This document shows positions 40,678-49,602 of a stretch of 64,000 bases of DNA, one piece after another. The translations under genes and the position numbers were made by a program. This DNA comes from Bacteroidales bacterium (lineage in GTDB: Bacteria > Bacteroidota > Bacteroidia > Bacteroidales > UBA1715): assembly GCA_016714605.1 (NCBI GenBank), contig JADKDL010000001.1, positions 62,001-126,000 on the forward strand, given 5' to 3'. The first letter of the stretch is position 1. The number at the start of each line of letters is the position of its first letter. Below the pieces are notes generated by a model. That model had not been told where the DNA came from, searched no databases, and saw only the letters and a program-made list of their open reading frames with translations.

Positions 40678-42761
40678 TACGACTGTGGATTCTCTTGCAT
40701 TATCTTTATTTCCCAAATATCTGTATTTATTGTACTTAGTAAAGAGTCAAATCTGTCTTTGTGTATTGCTACACAAAGTAAGTCAGTTGGCCTAGAAAAA
40801 CCAACATAAGCCATTTTTGCTGATTGTTTAACTCTTTCGCCCACTCTATATTGAATTTGTGTTCCTAAAAACTGATCCTTTAATCTTTGCGACTCGTAAG
40901 ATTTTGCCTTTTCTCCTTTGCCGTCTTGATGAAAATATGATTCCAGATATAAAGTTGCACAGTGTGTTTGTCCTTTTACCGCATGGACACTTGTAATTTC
41001 TATTTCAAATCCATCTTCAATGTAATAATTTGAAGGCACTATAAAGTCGCCATTATCCTCTTTTATTTTAACAACATCATCATTAATAAAATTCGAGCTT
41101 TTATTAACGGTAGTGTCAAATATTCCACGCCAAGACGGAACATATAATTTTATTTCATTCCAAACATCGTTTGTTTTTTCTCTAATAATTTCTATTGACC
41201 AATTGTAAAGGTTTAAATTTAATTCATCATACTTTTTAATGTCTTTTTCGTGAATAAAATCAATTAAATTTTTCTTTGTATATAGTCTGTTGTCTTCGGT
41301 ACTGACGTTTTCCAAACGCAAAATTTTCAGGAATGCGTTTAATATGCTTTTTCGTATAGGCTCTAATGTTTTCTTTTTCTCGTAATACAACAAATAACTT
41401 TTCAAATTATCATAATCTTGCTTCGGTTTACTTTTTTCTTTTTTGAAACCTTTATGGTAATCTTCTAAACGAAGTTTATCTTCATCGTTCCGACTTGTTT
41501 CGTCTTCTTTCCAGTCTGTATTCCAACAAACAACTTTAACATCCTTATAATCTTTTTTTGATTTTAAATTGCCATTTTCTTTGTGTTCTTTTACAATTTG
41601 AGCAAAATAAGGAATGATATTATTTTTTGTTCTGTTTTCGAAAACCAATATATGCGGTTTAATATTGCATTCATTTAGCCCTACAATATCAAAATTAGCA
41701 TCGTTGTATAAAGCAAACTTTTTAACAATATTGGCAATTGGTTTACTTAACCTCTGACTACCTGTTAAGTTTAATACACTTTCAGTATTTGTTCTTAATT
41801 GCCAAATATCGTTCATTTTAACGTTGTTTGAGGAATTATAAATCGCTTGGTTTCTGTCTCCTATTCTTTGAATAACTGAATCTTCTTTTCCATTGTCATA
41901 AAATATCTTTTCCAACAAATTGTATTGATGACTATCCATATCTTGCATTTCGTCAACAAAGACAAAAGAAAAACGTTTCTGCAAAATGGTTTTGATACAT
42001 GGAATTTTACTTAAATAAACATCAGCTAAGAAATAAGCATCTTCAAAGTGTAAAATTCCCGATTTGAGAATTGCTTTTTTGAACTGTAAAAACCATTCCA
42101 GCAGATCTTGCTTTTCTTTTTGCGAATAATCAAGATAATTTTGTTGTTTTGTATTATCTCTCGGTTTTTTTATCTCTAAAATATCATCGTTTATTTTTTT
42201 TACTAATTGAATTCCGTTTGAGTATTGAAACCTAAAATCATAAAATAATGCCTCGTTACTGTTTTTAATGTACGCAACTTTACTATTGATGTCCTGGCTA
42301 CAATTAAATTTATGTAGCCAAAGTTTTTCAAGACAACTTTTAATTTTTTCGTTATAAATTTCGTTGTCTATTCTTATTGGCTTTTTATTAAACTTAGATA
42401 TGTAAAAAGGAATCGCCAAAAACTCATCTACAAAACCTTGTATCGTGCCAATAAAGTTTGGATAGGAAAATAGTCTTGGGCAATGCTTTTGAATTTTATC
42501 CTTTATCTCATCAATGGCAGCATTTGTATGAGATAAAACTAAAATTCCTGAACCGTCGGCAAAAGGAAGCTTACGTTCTAAAACAATCAACTTTGCAAGT
42601 AAAGCCGTTGTTTTACCGCTTCCGGGAACGGCTTGTAAATCTATTGTTCTGAAATTGCGAATAAATTTTACTCGTTCAGGGTCAAACGTTTTGCCAACAG
42701 GTAAAAGCAACTGTTCGGCAAATTGAATATCTTCTTCTGTTACGTTAATTACCTGTGACAT
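40677..42761 (-). CDS. gajB: UvrD-like helicase, GajB of a Gabija defence system
   Basis: A 694-residue superfamily 1A helicase. Walker A is LQAVPGSGKTTALL (42-55), Walker B FVFVDEMQDMD, then GDRNQAIY (motif III), VHAVKGQTHCATLYLE (motif V) and AYVGFSRPTDLLCVA (motif VI). It begins 17 bases inside the end of the GajA gene, the normal GajA-GajB order. In Gabija, GajB senses or unwinds DNA and GajA cuts it or depletes nucleotides during phage attack. It is longer than classical GajB (~500 residues) because of an insertion in the central part. Confidence 0.85.
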   Translation of the reverse strand: MSQVINVTEEDIQFAEQLLLPVGKTFDPERVKFIRNFRTIDLQAVPGSGKTTALLAKLIVLERKLPFADGSGILVLSHTNAAIDEIKDKIQKHCPRLFSYPNFIGTIQGFVDEFLAIPFYISKFNKKPIRIDNEIYNEKIKSCLEKLWLHKFNCSQDINSKVAYIKNSNEALFYDFRFQYSNGIQLVKKINDDILEIKKPRDNTKQQNYLDYSQKEKQDLLEWFLQFKKAILKSGILHFEDAYFLADVYLSKIPCIKTILQKRFSFVFVDEMQDMDSHQYNLLEKIFYDNGKEDSVIQRIGDRNQAIYNSSNNVKMNDIWQLRTNTESVLNLTGSQRLSKPIANIVKKFALYNDANFDIVGLNECNIKPHILVFENRTKNNIIPYFAQIVKEHKENGNLKSKKDYKDVKVVCWNTDWKEDETSRNDEDKLRLEDYHKGFKKEKSKPKQDYDNLKSYLLYYEKKKTLEPIRKSILNAFLKILRLENVSTEDNRLYTKKNLIDFIHEKDIKKYDELNLNLYNWSIEIIREKTNDVWNEIKLYVPSWRGIFDTTVNKSSNFINDDVVKIKEDNGDFIVPSNYYIEDGFEIEITSVHAVKGQTHCATLYLESYFHQDGKGEKAKSYESQRLKDQFLGTQIQYRVGERVKQSAKMAYVGFSRPTDLLCVAIHKDRFDSLLSTINTDIWEIKIMQENPQS

Positions 42762-43140
42762 ATTTGATCGCTTTTATGAGGTAATTAATCGTATCAGTAT
42801 CTTCTTGCGAAACTATAATTGTGTGAGTTTCTTCGCTTAAATCTTCATCAATAATACGTGCTATTTTATAGGCAATTTCTGTCTTTTTTAATCCTTTATT
42901 AATTAGCTTTTCAGCAAGTGATTTTTCAAAGTCTATATCCCAAAGAGTTTTCGTATGAATGTCTTTAGCTGCTTTTTGAAACACTGCCGTCAAACTTTTT
43001 GATTTGAACAATGAATATTCCAAAGTCCAGTTTGGTGCAGGGAAATATTTGACATTGTTTTCTGAGTTAGCATTTATAACTGTTATTTTTAGCGATGTTT
43101 TGTCTTGAATGGTTTTTGCATCAAGCTTATTATAATTATC
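42745..43140 (-). CDS. gajA: OLD-family nuclease GajA, C-terminal part (after a frameshift)
   Basis: In the corrected frame the sequence reads NYNKLDAKTIQDKTSLKITVIN, FPAPNWTLEYSLFKSKSL and continues to IKYVTGN. The WTLEYSLF motif is typical of the end of OLD/GajA TOPRIM nucleases. One G is missing from the GG run at 43142-43143 (plus strand CC), which cuts the gene after EYEKQ. Rejoined, the protein has about 590 residues, the normal GajA size. Confidence 0.8.
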   Translation of the reverse strand, partial: DNYNKLDAKTIQDKTSLKITVINANSENNVKYFPAPNWTLEYSLFKSKSLTAVFQKAAKDIHTKTLWDIDFEKSLAEKLINKGLKKTEIAYKIARIIDEDLSEETHTIIVSQEDTDTINYLIKAIKYVTGN

Positions 43141-44516
43141 TCCTGTTTTTCGTACTCCCGAATATCTGAATCTGTAATTACGGCAACAGGAATTGTCATA
43201 CTGGGTTCTGATTGTCTTAAATAAATTTTTGCATAATGGTCAAATCCAGTATGCCCGATATTTACAATAGAAACTCCCTTTTCAGTTAAGTCAATTCCAA
43301 TTGCTTTTGCAATGCTTGGCAACATAATTTCCTCTGCCCAGCCCTCAACTAAAATAACGCCTTTGGCAAAAAATAAATTTGCTTTTGTTGTATCTAAGAA
43401 CTTTTCTAAAAACGTGTAATTATCTTTATCTAACTTAGTATAAGTTGGTCCCAATGGAAAAGCGTTTCTATTGTTACAAATAATTAAGTTTTCAAGCTTA
43501 ACCTTAGAAGCTAAATTCGGACTATGAGTTGTAAGAATAAGTTGAATATTTTCCTGTTTTTGAAACGCTTCAATTACCTGCATTTGTGCTTGGGGATGCA
43601 AATGTGCTTCTAATTCTTCCACCAAGCCCAAACGCAAACCACTCCAATTAGATTTGTTTAAATGAAGTAGTTCTGCAGCCATAAATAAACGATTCAAAGT
43701 GCCTAAACCTGGATTGTGTTCATCTTTTAATGTCAATGTAAGTTTTTCAAGAATACTCTTAATGTCATTTGATGTTGAAACAAATTCTGTTTCAACATCA
43801 TTTCCGTAAAACTCTTTAATGTATTTATCAATTTTATCCTTTATCTGTTTTCCTTCTTGCGGTTTATTTTTATTAATAGTTTCATATTCGCCTTTGAAAT
43901 ACTTTTCTAAGTCGGTTTTAAGACCAGAAAAAATTTCAACTAAATTGTTATTTTTCTCTTTACCTTTAAATGCGTCATCGCCTAAAAGAATTTGAGATAA
44001 ACGAGAATTACGTTTTGCAATTAATTCATTTTCGGCATCACGCAACGGTTTTAAATATGTCGCTTTAAGATATTCTTTAGCTTCCGCAGTAAGCAAGTAG
44101 CCTTCATTATCAGCACCTGCTTTTACATCGCTTGGAAGGATTTTATCATCTAGTTTTTTTACATCATAATTGAGTTTTAGAATTGGTCTTTCTTTTCCTT
44201 TTTCACCTTCCCATGTAAGCCATTCGGTAAAGTTTTTTGCCTCTTCAGGTATTAAGCCATCAAAAGTTAATTCAATTCGGAAACGATCTGTTCCTTTATG
44301 AAAATCCTTGTCATCGACTTTGATGTAATCATAACTATGCGTTTTTAAAACCAATTTAATTGCATCAACAATTGCTGTTTTGCCAGAATCATTTTCACCA
44401 ATAATAACATTCAATCCTTTTGTCAGGTTTAGGTTCAAATTTGGTTTCTCAGGGTTAATATTTCCTGCTGACCCGAATTTTCTGAAATTCCAAAGTTTAA
44501 TATTGGATAAATACAT
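43089..44516 (-). CDS. gajA: OLD-family ATPase/TOPRIM nuclease GajA, N-terminal part
   Basis: The ATPase domain has Walker A GENDSGKT (40-47), LVEELEAHLHPQAQ (298-311, signature and Walker B, with E301-E304) and the H-loop LILTTHSPNLAS (327-338). The TOPRIM domain follows with VILVEGWAEEIMLP (E391) and AVITDSDIREYEK (D449, D451), all catalytic acids present. The frame then breaks at 43140 by a one-base loss. Directly followed by the UvrD-like helicase, which defines a Gabija pair. It begins 50 bases after the second methyltransferase, so it is probably expressed in the same operon. Confidence 0.87.
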   Translation of the reverse strand: MYLSNIKLWNFRKFGSAGNINPEKPNLNLNLTKGLNVIIGENDSGKTAIVDAIKLVLKTHSYDYIKVDDKDFHKGTDRFRIELTFDGLIPEEAKNFTEWLTWEGEKGKERPILKLNYDVKKLDDKILPSDVKAGADNEGYLLTAEAKEYLKATYLKPLRDAENELIAKRNSRLSQILLGDDAFKGKEKNNNLVEIFSGLKTDLEKYFKGEYETINKNKPQEGKQIKDKIDKYIKEFYGNDVETEFVSTSNDIKSILEKLTLTLKDEHNPGLGTLNRLFMAAELLHLNKSNWSGLRLGLVEELEAHLHPQAQMQVIEAFQKQENIQLILTTHSPNLASKVKLENLIICNNRNAFPLGPTYTKLDKDNYTFLEKFLDTTKANLFFAKGVILVEGWAEEIMLPSIAKAIGIDLTEKGVSIVNIGHTGFDHYAKIYLRQSEPSMTIPVAVITDSDIREYEKQEIIIISLMQKPFKTKHR

Positions 44517-44566
44517 AATTTGTTTCTTATCAAAATTTCTTATACAATCAGTTTATTTATTATCAG

Positions 44567-45595
44567 TTAAACCACATTTTTATCCTTTACAACTTCTGGT
44601 TTCTCAACCGAACAACATTCTACCAAAGCATTTGCAACGTGCCACATCAAAACTGGTGGAACTGCGTTTCCAATTGCTCTGTATTGTCTGTTTTCTGAAA
44701 CTACCTCTAAATTAAAAGATTTGGGAAATGATTGAATATTTGCCGCTTCTCTTGGTGTAAATCTTCTGTATTTTCCGTCAATCATTAAAACGGGATCTGT
44801 TCCGTTTAAACTAACTTTTGCTAGATGTGAGCTAATAGTGTTGCAAGGTTGTTCCAAATCTTGAACTCTTCCTTTGTTCATTTTTTCACGAACACGAAGC
44901 ATTCCATCAACTGCTCTCTGACTGAAAAACCATTTATCGTCAAGGTCTGCTTTGGTATCAATCACTTGTTTAAGTTTAACTTTTGAACCGTTTAATGTTG
45001 ATGGTTGGGGAAAACGAAATTTGAAATAATCATCAAATTCTCTGAACCCAACAATAAAAACTCTTTCTCTTTTTTGAGGTACGCCAAATTCAGAAGAGTT
45101 TAAAAGTTTATAATGGATATGATAACCTGCTTTTTCAAATTCATTTACAATCATTGGAAAAGCTTTGCCTTTGTTTGCAGAAAGCAATCCTTTAACATTT
45201 TCTCCAATGAAAAAACGAGGTTGTTTTTCTTTTAAAACATTCACCATTTCAAAAAACAATTTTCCTCGTTCGTCCTTATAGCCAAGTCGTGGCGGATTCT
45301 GAGCACTTATTGAAAATGATTGACAAGGAAACCCACCTAGTAAAATATCGTGGTCGGGAATTTCGGTCGGTATAATGTCTCTAACATCTTTAGTTTCACA
45401 TTTATGTTTAAAATTGCTGTTGTAAATTGCTGTTGCATAACTGTCATTGTCGGCTGCATAAACAACTTCATAGGGCAGTTCAGAAAAATGTTTTCCAAGA
45501 AAATTAAAGTCTCCTTGAATACCCAAATCCATTCCTCCGCATCCGCAGAATAATGAAGTTACTTTTAGTTTCTTATTTCTAGTAGTTTCTCCCAT
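44567..45595 (-). CDS. DNA cytosine-5 methyltransferase, intact (M2)
   Basis: A 342-residue C5-methyltransferase. Motif I is SLFCGCGGMDLGIQ, motif IV GGFPCQSFSIS with the catalytic cysteine, motif VI GENVKGL, motif VIII QKRERVF, and motifs IX/X RRFTPREAANIQSFP and YRAIGNAVPP. The region between VIII and IX is the target recognition domain. It overlaps the nuclease gene by 31 bases and should protect against it. The second methyltransferase of the island is at 47001-48048. Confidence 0.93.
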   Translation of the reverse strand: MGETTRNKKLKVTSLFCGCGGMDLGIQGDFNFLGKHFSELPYEVVYAADNDSYATAIYNSNFKHKCETKDVRDIIPTEIPDHDILLGGFPCQSFSISAQNPPRLGYKDERGKLFFEMVNVLKEKQPRFFIGENVKGLLSANKGKAFPMIVNEFEKAGYHIHYKLLNSSEFGVPQKRERVFIVGFREFDDYFKFRFPQPSTLNGSKVKLKQVIDTKADLDDKWFFSQRAVDGMLRVREKMNKGRVQDLEQPCNTISSHLAKVSLNGTDPVLMIDGKYRRFTPREAANIQSFPKSFNLEVVSENRQYRAIGNAVPPVLMWHVANALVECCSVEKPEVVKDKNVV

Positions 45596-47004
45596 TGTCC
45601 TGATGATTTAGAAAATTCAACAACTAAATTTTTATCAATTTTCAAATTCCCTTGTTCGTATTGTTTAACAGGGTTCTGAATCTTAAAAATGTTTTTGGTA
45701 TCGTCATTGACTACCAAATAATAAATGAAATAATTATCGCCCAATGTTTCTGCTGTATCCCATTCATTTGGAGTAAGTTTAAAGCGATTGTTATTTATTG
45801 CTTTTCGTGATTTTGTTGTTTTTACTTCGATATAACGTTTCTTTTTTTCAAATTCAACGCTTTGAATGTCGTAACCAACTCCAAGCGTAGTAGGGATTTT
45901 ATTTATTAAATGTTGCCTGTTTGACTTGTCTTTGGTTCTCAAATATTCATGAGCCAAAATTAAACTTTCTCCATAATCTCCAATGATTTTTGTAGGCACT
46001 TTTCTATCGCCAGTCATTCGAGAATAATATTCTTGAATCAAGTTTGAAATATTTTCTTGCTCTGCTTGGTCAAGGTGTGGAACAAAGGCTTCAATCCCAT
46101 CAAATTGATTTACAAAAGAAAACCAAGTTTCTTCAACTGCTGAAATTTCAGGATTTGTAATTTCTTGTTGAGTATAAAATCTATCGTATTGGTTAAACCA
46201 AACGGCATTTCTCAAATGATAATCAATCGCTTCTTTATTTTCGGTATTTAGGTAATAGTAATAACCTGTTCCTTTGTGTTGCAGAAGGTTTGCTAAAACC
46301 ATATAATCCAAAATATCACCTGCATATCTGCAAACATCACCATTTGAAGGATATTTTCCTGTTATTTCGTTTTTTAATTGGTCGTAATTGTGATCATATT
46401 CAATTTTATTGGCTCTGTGTTTGAGAATCATTTTAACAACATCTTTTGGATGTTTTCCGTCTCTTGTAACTCTCAAATCAAAGTAAGCACATTGAGTTAA
46501 TTCCTCTGCAGTAATGCTAAATGGCTTTTCTGTAAGTTTCTCGCCTTCAATTAATAGTTGCAAAATGAAATTACAAGGTTTAAATTTTACACCTGCTTCA
46601 ATTTGCTTAATAATGTTTTGAGATTTAATGTGTCCACCCGGATATTGGAAAGAGTAAAGAAAATAATTGAAAAACTCGTCCAAATATTGATTATTGGCAA
46701 GTCTAATTGACATTTTGCTTGGTTTAAGATGTTTATCATCTTCTTGAATAAAAGCAAAAAGGGCTGAAATTTCAGTTCTCCAATTATCAATAGTTTTTTG
46801 AGTTGAAGAAGCATTTTTCTTGAATCCCAAAAGCACATTATTTAATACAGCATTAAACTCTTTTTCGGGCAATATTTCCATTTCAGAGATAGAGGTTGCC
46901 ACATAAAGCAAAACTTCTTCCACATCATTTTTAAAACGTGGTCTTACGTGATGCAAACGAAAAAAGTATTCGTCAGGAATTTTATATTTCTGTTGTTTAC
47001 TCAT
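45565..47004 (-). CDS. Restriction endonuclease with C-terminal DUF3883 domain
   Basis: A 479-residue protein between two methyltransferase genes. The N-terminal two-thirds are helical and unrecognised. The C-terminal ~130 residues are a DUF3883 (NACAM) PD-(D/E)xK-type nuclease: IGDYGESLILAHEYLR, then VGYDIQSVEFEKKKRYIEVKTTKS, with D and E-x-K residues of the active site. Position between two modification enzymes marks it as the cutting subunit. It overlaps the upstream methyltransferase by four bases and the downstream one by 31, so all are co-translated. Confidence 0.82.
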   Translation of the reverse strand: MSKQQKYKIPDEYFFRLHHVRPRFKNDVEEVLLYVATSISEMEILPEKEFNAVLNNVLLGFKKNASSTQKTIDNWRTEISALFAFIQEDDKHLKPSKMSIRLANNQYLDEFFNYFLYSFQYPGGHIKSQNIIKQIEAGVKFKPCNFILQLLIEGEKLTEKPFSITAEELTQCAYFDLRVTRDGKHPKDVVKMILKHRANKIEYDHNYDQLKNEITGKYPSNGDVCRYAGDILDYMVLANLLQHKGTGYYYYLNTENKEAIDYHLRNAVWFNQYDRFYTQQEITNPEISAVEETWFSFVNQFDGIEAFVPHLDQAEQENISNLIQEYYSRMTGDRKVPTKIIGDYGESLILAHEYLRTKDKSNRQHLINKIPTTLGVGYDIQSVEFEKKKRYIEVKTTKSRKAINNNRFKLTPNEWDTAETLGDNYFIYYLVVNDDTKNIFKIQNPVKQYEQGNLKIDKNLVVEFSKSSGQWEKLLEIRN

Positions 47005-47823
47005 AAATATTTTTTCAATGATTTTGCTAATACCTCTGCCATTAGGGGAGGAACAGCGTTACCAACTTGTTTATATTGACTTGTTTTGCTTCCTAAAAAA
47101 ATAAAAGTGTCAGGAAATGATTGAATTCTTGCACTTTCCCTCACCGTCGGCACACGATTAAATTTGTAATGAAAATGATGACGGTGTCCTGTGTCAATTG
47201 TAAAACTTGGTTTTTTGCTGTTCAATCTAGTCCACGCAATGTTTACATTTCTAGTTTTGTGGAGATGTTCAGGTAAATCTTTATAGTTACCACCATCTGG
47301 AACCATAGAAATTATTTCAATCGTTTTATCGTTGTGAATGGTTATCTGGTGGTTGTACAAGCCTTCTGATTCTTTACGAATTTTTTCTTGATATTCAGAT
47401 TTTGCTTTTATAGGATACTTTGTTCCGTCTGTTATTGATTTTTCAGGTAAATCAGAAATAGCTTCACTTGATGAAACAAATTCAAAATCTTTAATTTCAG
47501 GGAATTTGAAAACATCTTTTCCTTTTGTCCCAATAAAAAAAGCCCTTCTTCTGTTCTGCGGAACACCATATTCAGAAGCTAATAGTACTTTGTAAACTAC
47601 ATTGTAGCCAAGTTTTTCAAAATCCTCAATGATGTTATCTTTAACAATACCTTTGCCCATTGAAACAATGTTTGGTACATTTTCCATTAAAAACACCTGT
47701 GGTTTATAGAATTCTACAAAACTTACAAATGATTTATAGAGTTTATTTCTTTCGTCATCTACAATTCGTTTTCCTGCAATAGAAAAACCTTGGCAAGGTG
47801 GCCCACCAATAATTATATCGGCT
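47001..47823 (-). CDS. DNA cytosine-5 methyltransferase M1, C-terminal part
   Basis: In the corrected frame it starts at ADIIIGGPPCQGFSIAGKR (motif IV) and continues through ENVPNIVSM (VI), QNRRRAFFIG (VIII), a short recognition region, VPTVRESARIQSFPD (IX) and YKQVGNAVPPLMAEV (X). All these motifs are intact. It is separated from its N-terminus by one extra A at the minus-strand run near 47823-47826. Confidence 0.85.
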
Positions 47824-48048
47824 TTTGATTCCAGTTTTCTTGCTTATTTCTTCTGGTGTTTCGTTAAATAAGTCAGCAACCAACCCTTCTGAACCTTCGT
47901 GATTATGTTCAAAGGTTTTTATGGCATCTTTCCAATGGTCAATTCCAAGGACAACATCATAACCAGCCTCAATAAAGCCATAAGATAGTCCTCCGCAACC
48001 GCAAAATAAATCTATAACTATCGGATTTTTCATCAAACTAAGCATCAA
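47824..48048 (-). CDS. DNA cytosine-5 methyltransferase M1, N-terminal part (frameshifted)
   Basis: Starts MMLSLMKNPIVIDLFCGCGGLSYGF (motif I), and the acidic residue of motif II is in VVLGIDHW. The frame then turns to nonsense after SKKTGIK. Removing one A from the run at 47823-47826 gives KADIIIGGPPCQGF and joins the two parts into a 348-residue enzyme. The start overlaps the upstream small gene by 11 bases; an internal ATG at 48033 would not. Confidence 0.83.
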
Positions 48049-48220
48049 TATGAAAATCTATAACCAAGCCATTTATTAACTTCTCATCAAACCAGTGCCA
48101 AATATGAAAACGACTAGTTCCTTTTTCCCAGCAATAGAAATTCAGTTCTATTTCATCATCGTTATTTATTGGCACACTTGAAAATTCATCCCACATTTTT
48201 TCTAACTCACACACTATCAT
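48038..48220 (-). CDS. Small conserved-looking protein of the restriction operon
   Basis: Sixty residues, MIVCELEKMWDEFSSVPINNDDEIELNFYCW..FHIWHWFDEKL. It overlaps the controller gene by four bases (ATGA) and the methyltransferase by 11, so it is read within the operon. FHIWHWFDE suggests a folded protein. Similar short proteins are seen next to controller genes in other restriction operons, but I know no function. Confidence 0.65.
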   Translation of the reverse strand: MIVCELEKMWDEFSSVPINNDDEIELNFYCWEKGTSRFHIWHWFDEKLINGLVIDFHIDA

Positions 48221-48528
48221 TTTCCTTTATTTTCCTTTAAATATTTTACTCTTCTTTCAGCTACCTTAAGAGCTTTCTCGCCTAATGCTTCGTCTTGAAT
48301 CTCATACATTATTCTTTCACTGAGAAATAAGACTAAAAGCTCGTCCACATTGTATTTGTAGGTATCAGCAAGTCTCAGAACTATTTCCTTTGTTAGTTTT
48401 CTTTCGCCACGTTCCATCTTGCTTAAAATTGCAACATCAATATCTATCAATGCTGCAACTTTCCGCAATGGTAAATTATTTTGCTCCCTTAATTGTCTTA
48501 GCTTCTCGCCGATTGTTTCTGTTGACAT
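48217..48528 (-). CDS. XRE-family controller protein of the defence island
   Basis: A 103-residue helix-turn-helix protein, first gene of the island. The HTH_3 domain covers residues 6-63 (EKLRQLREQNNLPLRKVAALIDIDVAILSKMERGERKLTKEIVLRLADTY). A basic tail follows. As in C-protein-controlled restriction systems it probably represses or times expression of the genes behind it. Its operator should lie in 48529-48600, where I see no perfect repeat. Confidence 0.85.
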   Translation of the reverse strand: MSTETIGEKLRQLREQNNLPLRKVAALIDIDVAILSKMERGERKLTKEIVLRLADTYKYNVDELLVLFLSERIMYEIQDEALGEKALKVAERRVKYLKENKGK

Positions 48529-48656
48529 AATTGCCGTTGACTATTTTTGTCAAATTTATAAAAATCCAATTACTAATCAATCAATTTTATGATAAAGTTT
48601 CCAACATGCAGTAGTGGGTTGGAAAAATTGCACTCTTAGGCAAAGCGTTGGTTATA

Positions 48657-48686
48657 GCGTTGGCTCGTGGGGCTAGCAAATGTGCT
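48657..48686. repeat. Right imperfect direct repeat of the defence island
   Basis: GCGTTGGCTCGTGGGGC, TAGCAAATGTGCT. It matches 40647-40677 in the same orientation and stands 129 bases upstream of the first gene of the island. A second GCGTTGG is at 48645. Confidence 0.55.
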
Positions 48687-48746
48687 GCAATGTGGGAGGG
48701 GTATCCTTTTTCTTTTTTTGCGGGTGGAAGAAAAAATATTTTATAG

Positions 48747-49547
48747 TTAAACATTTTCTTTATGTTGAAGTAAGTAAAGCATTGTAAATGTAGCTGCTAC
48801 AACAGAAATAATGGCAACAAATCCGGCTAGAATTATACCTATTCCCCAAAAGTTGAAAACGAGCAATAGTGCAAATGGGAAACCGGTACCTATTGCTGCC
48901 CAACGGTTAGATTTTATAAGCTTTATACCTTCTTTGCTTGATAGTTTATATCGCTCCGAGGTATAATCCATGAATGAAAAGCCGTAAAAATATGCGGAAA
49001 CAAGAAATAATAGAACCTGCCCCAGAATTGCAATTATCTGACCGATAATAGGTATCCAACCCAAAGCTATTGTAATAATCCAAACTGAAAGTAAGATTAG
49101 TATTTCCAAAATACCGTTTCTCAGTGCTAGTTTTATACCGCGAAACACATCTGAAATAAACTGACTAAAAACGAATGGAAAATCGTTGCCGGTAAGTTTC
49201 TTTTCAGTAGTCTCGGATAAATGCGAAAATACGGGCGAAAGTAAAATAAGAACCAAATACCCGCCAATATATGCAAATACCAAAAACAGCAGTATTTTAA
49301 AAACTATTACTAAGCCTCCGGTAACAATTTTGAGCAAAAATGATGCTCCCCAAAAATCGGCTCCAGCAAGTGTACTTTCCAAATATGAAATAATCTCTGC
49401 CGATACATATGCAGATGTCTTAATCATAAAGTAAAACATTATAATATTTACAAATATTGGGAATATAAAATACCATGAAAGTTTCTGTTCTAAGAGAAAA
49501 CGAAACCCTTTTCTGTAATTAGAAATTGCAAGTAAAAACATGTTCAT
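48747..49547 (-). CDS. EI24-domain membrane protein (CysZ-like)
   Basis: A 266-residue integral membrane protein with about six helices. The central pattern ILLSPVFSHLSETTEKKLTGN and the final SAYFYGFSFMDYTSERYKLSSKEGIKLIKSNRW match the EI24/CysZ family, which in E. coli includes a sulfate permease. No cysteine biosynthesis genes surround it, so sulfate transport is not implied here. It lies between the defence island and porU2, probably as a separate unit. Confidence 0.8.
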   Translation of the reverse strand: MNMFLLAISNYRKGFRFLLEQKLSWYFIFPIFVNIIMFYFMIKTSAYVSAEIISYLESTLAGADFWGASFLLKIVTGGLVIVFKILLFLVFAYIGGYLVLILLSPVFSHLSETTEKKLTGNDFPFVFSQFISDVFRGIKLALRNGILEILILLSVWIITIALGWIPIIGQIIAILGQVLLFLVSAYFYGFSFMDYTSERYKLSSKEGIKLIKSNRWAAIGTGFPFALLLVFNFWGIGIILAGFVAIISVVAATFTMLYLLQHKENV

Positions 49548-49602
49548 AATTATTGTATTTTAATATTTTATAGTAGTTTTAGTAAAGTATTCATTTAAAC
49601 AA

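Noticed and set aside
40444..40716. Ninety-residue minus-strand frame after gajB
   Set aside because: Overlaps the gajB end, lacks a good start and is largely made of the G+C-rich border sequence with the direct repeat. Treated as non-coding island border.
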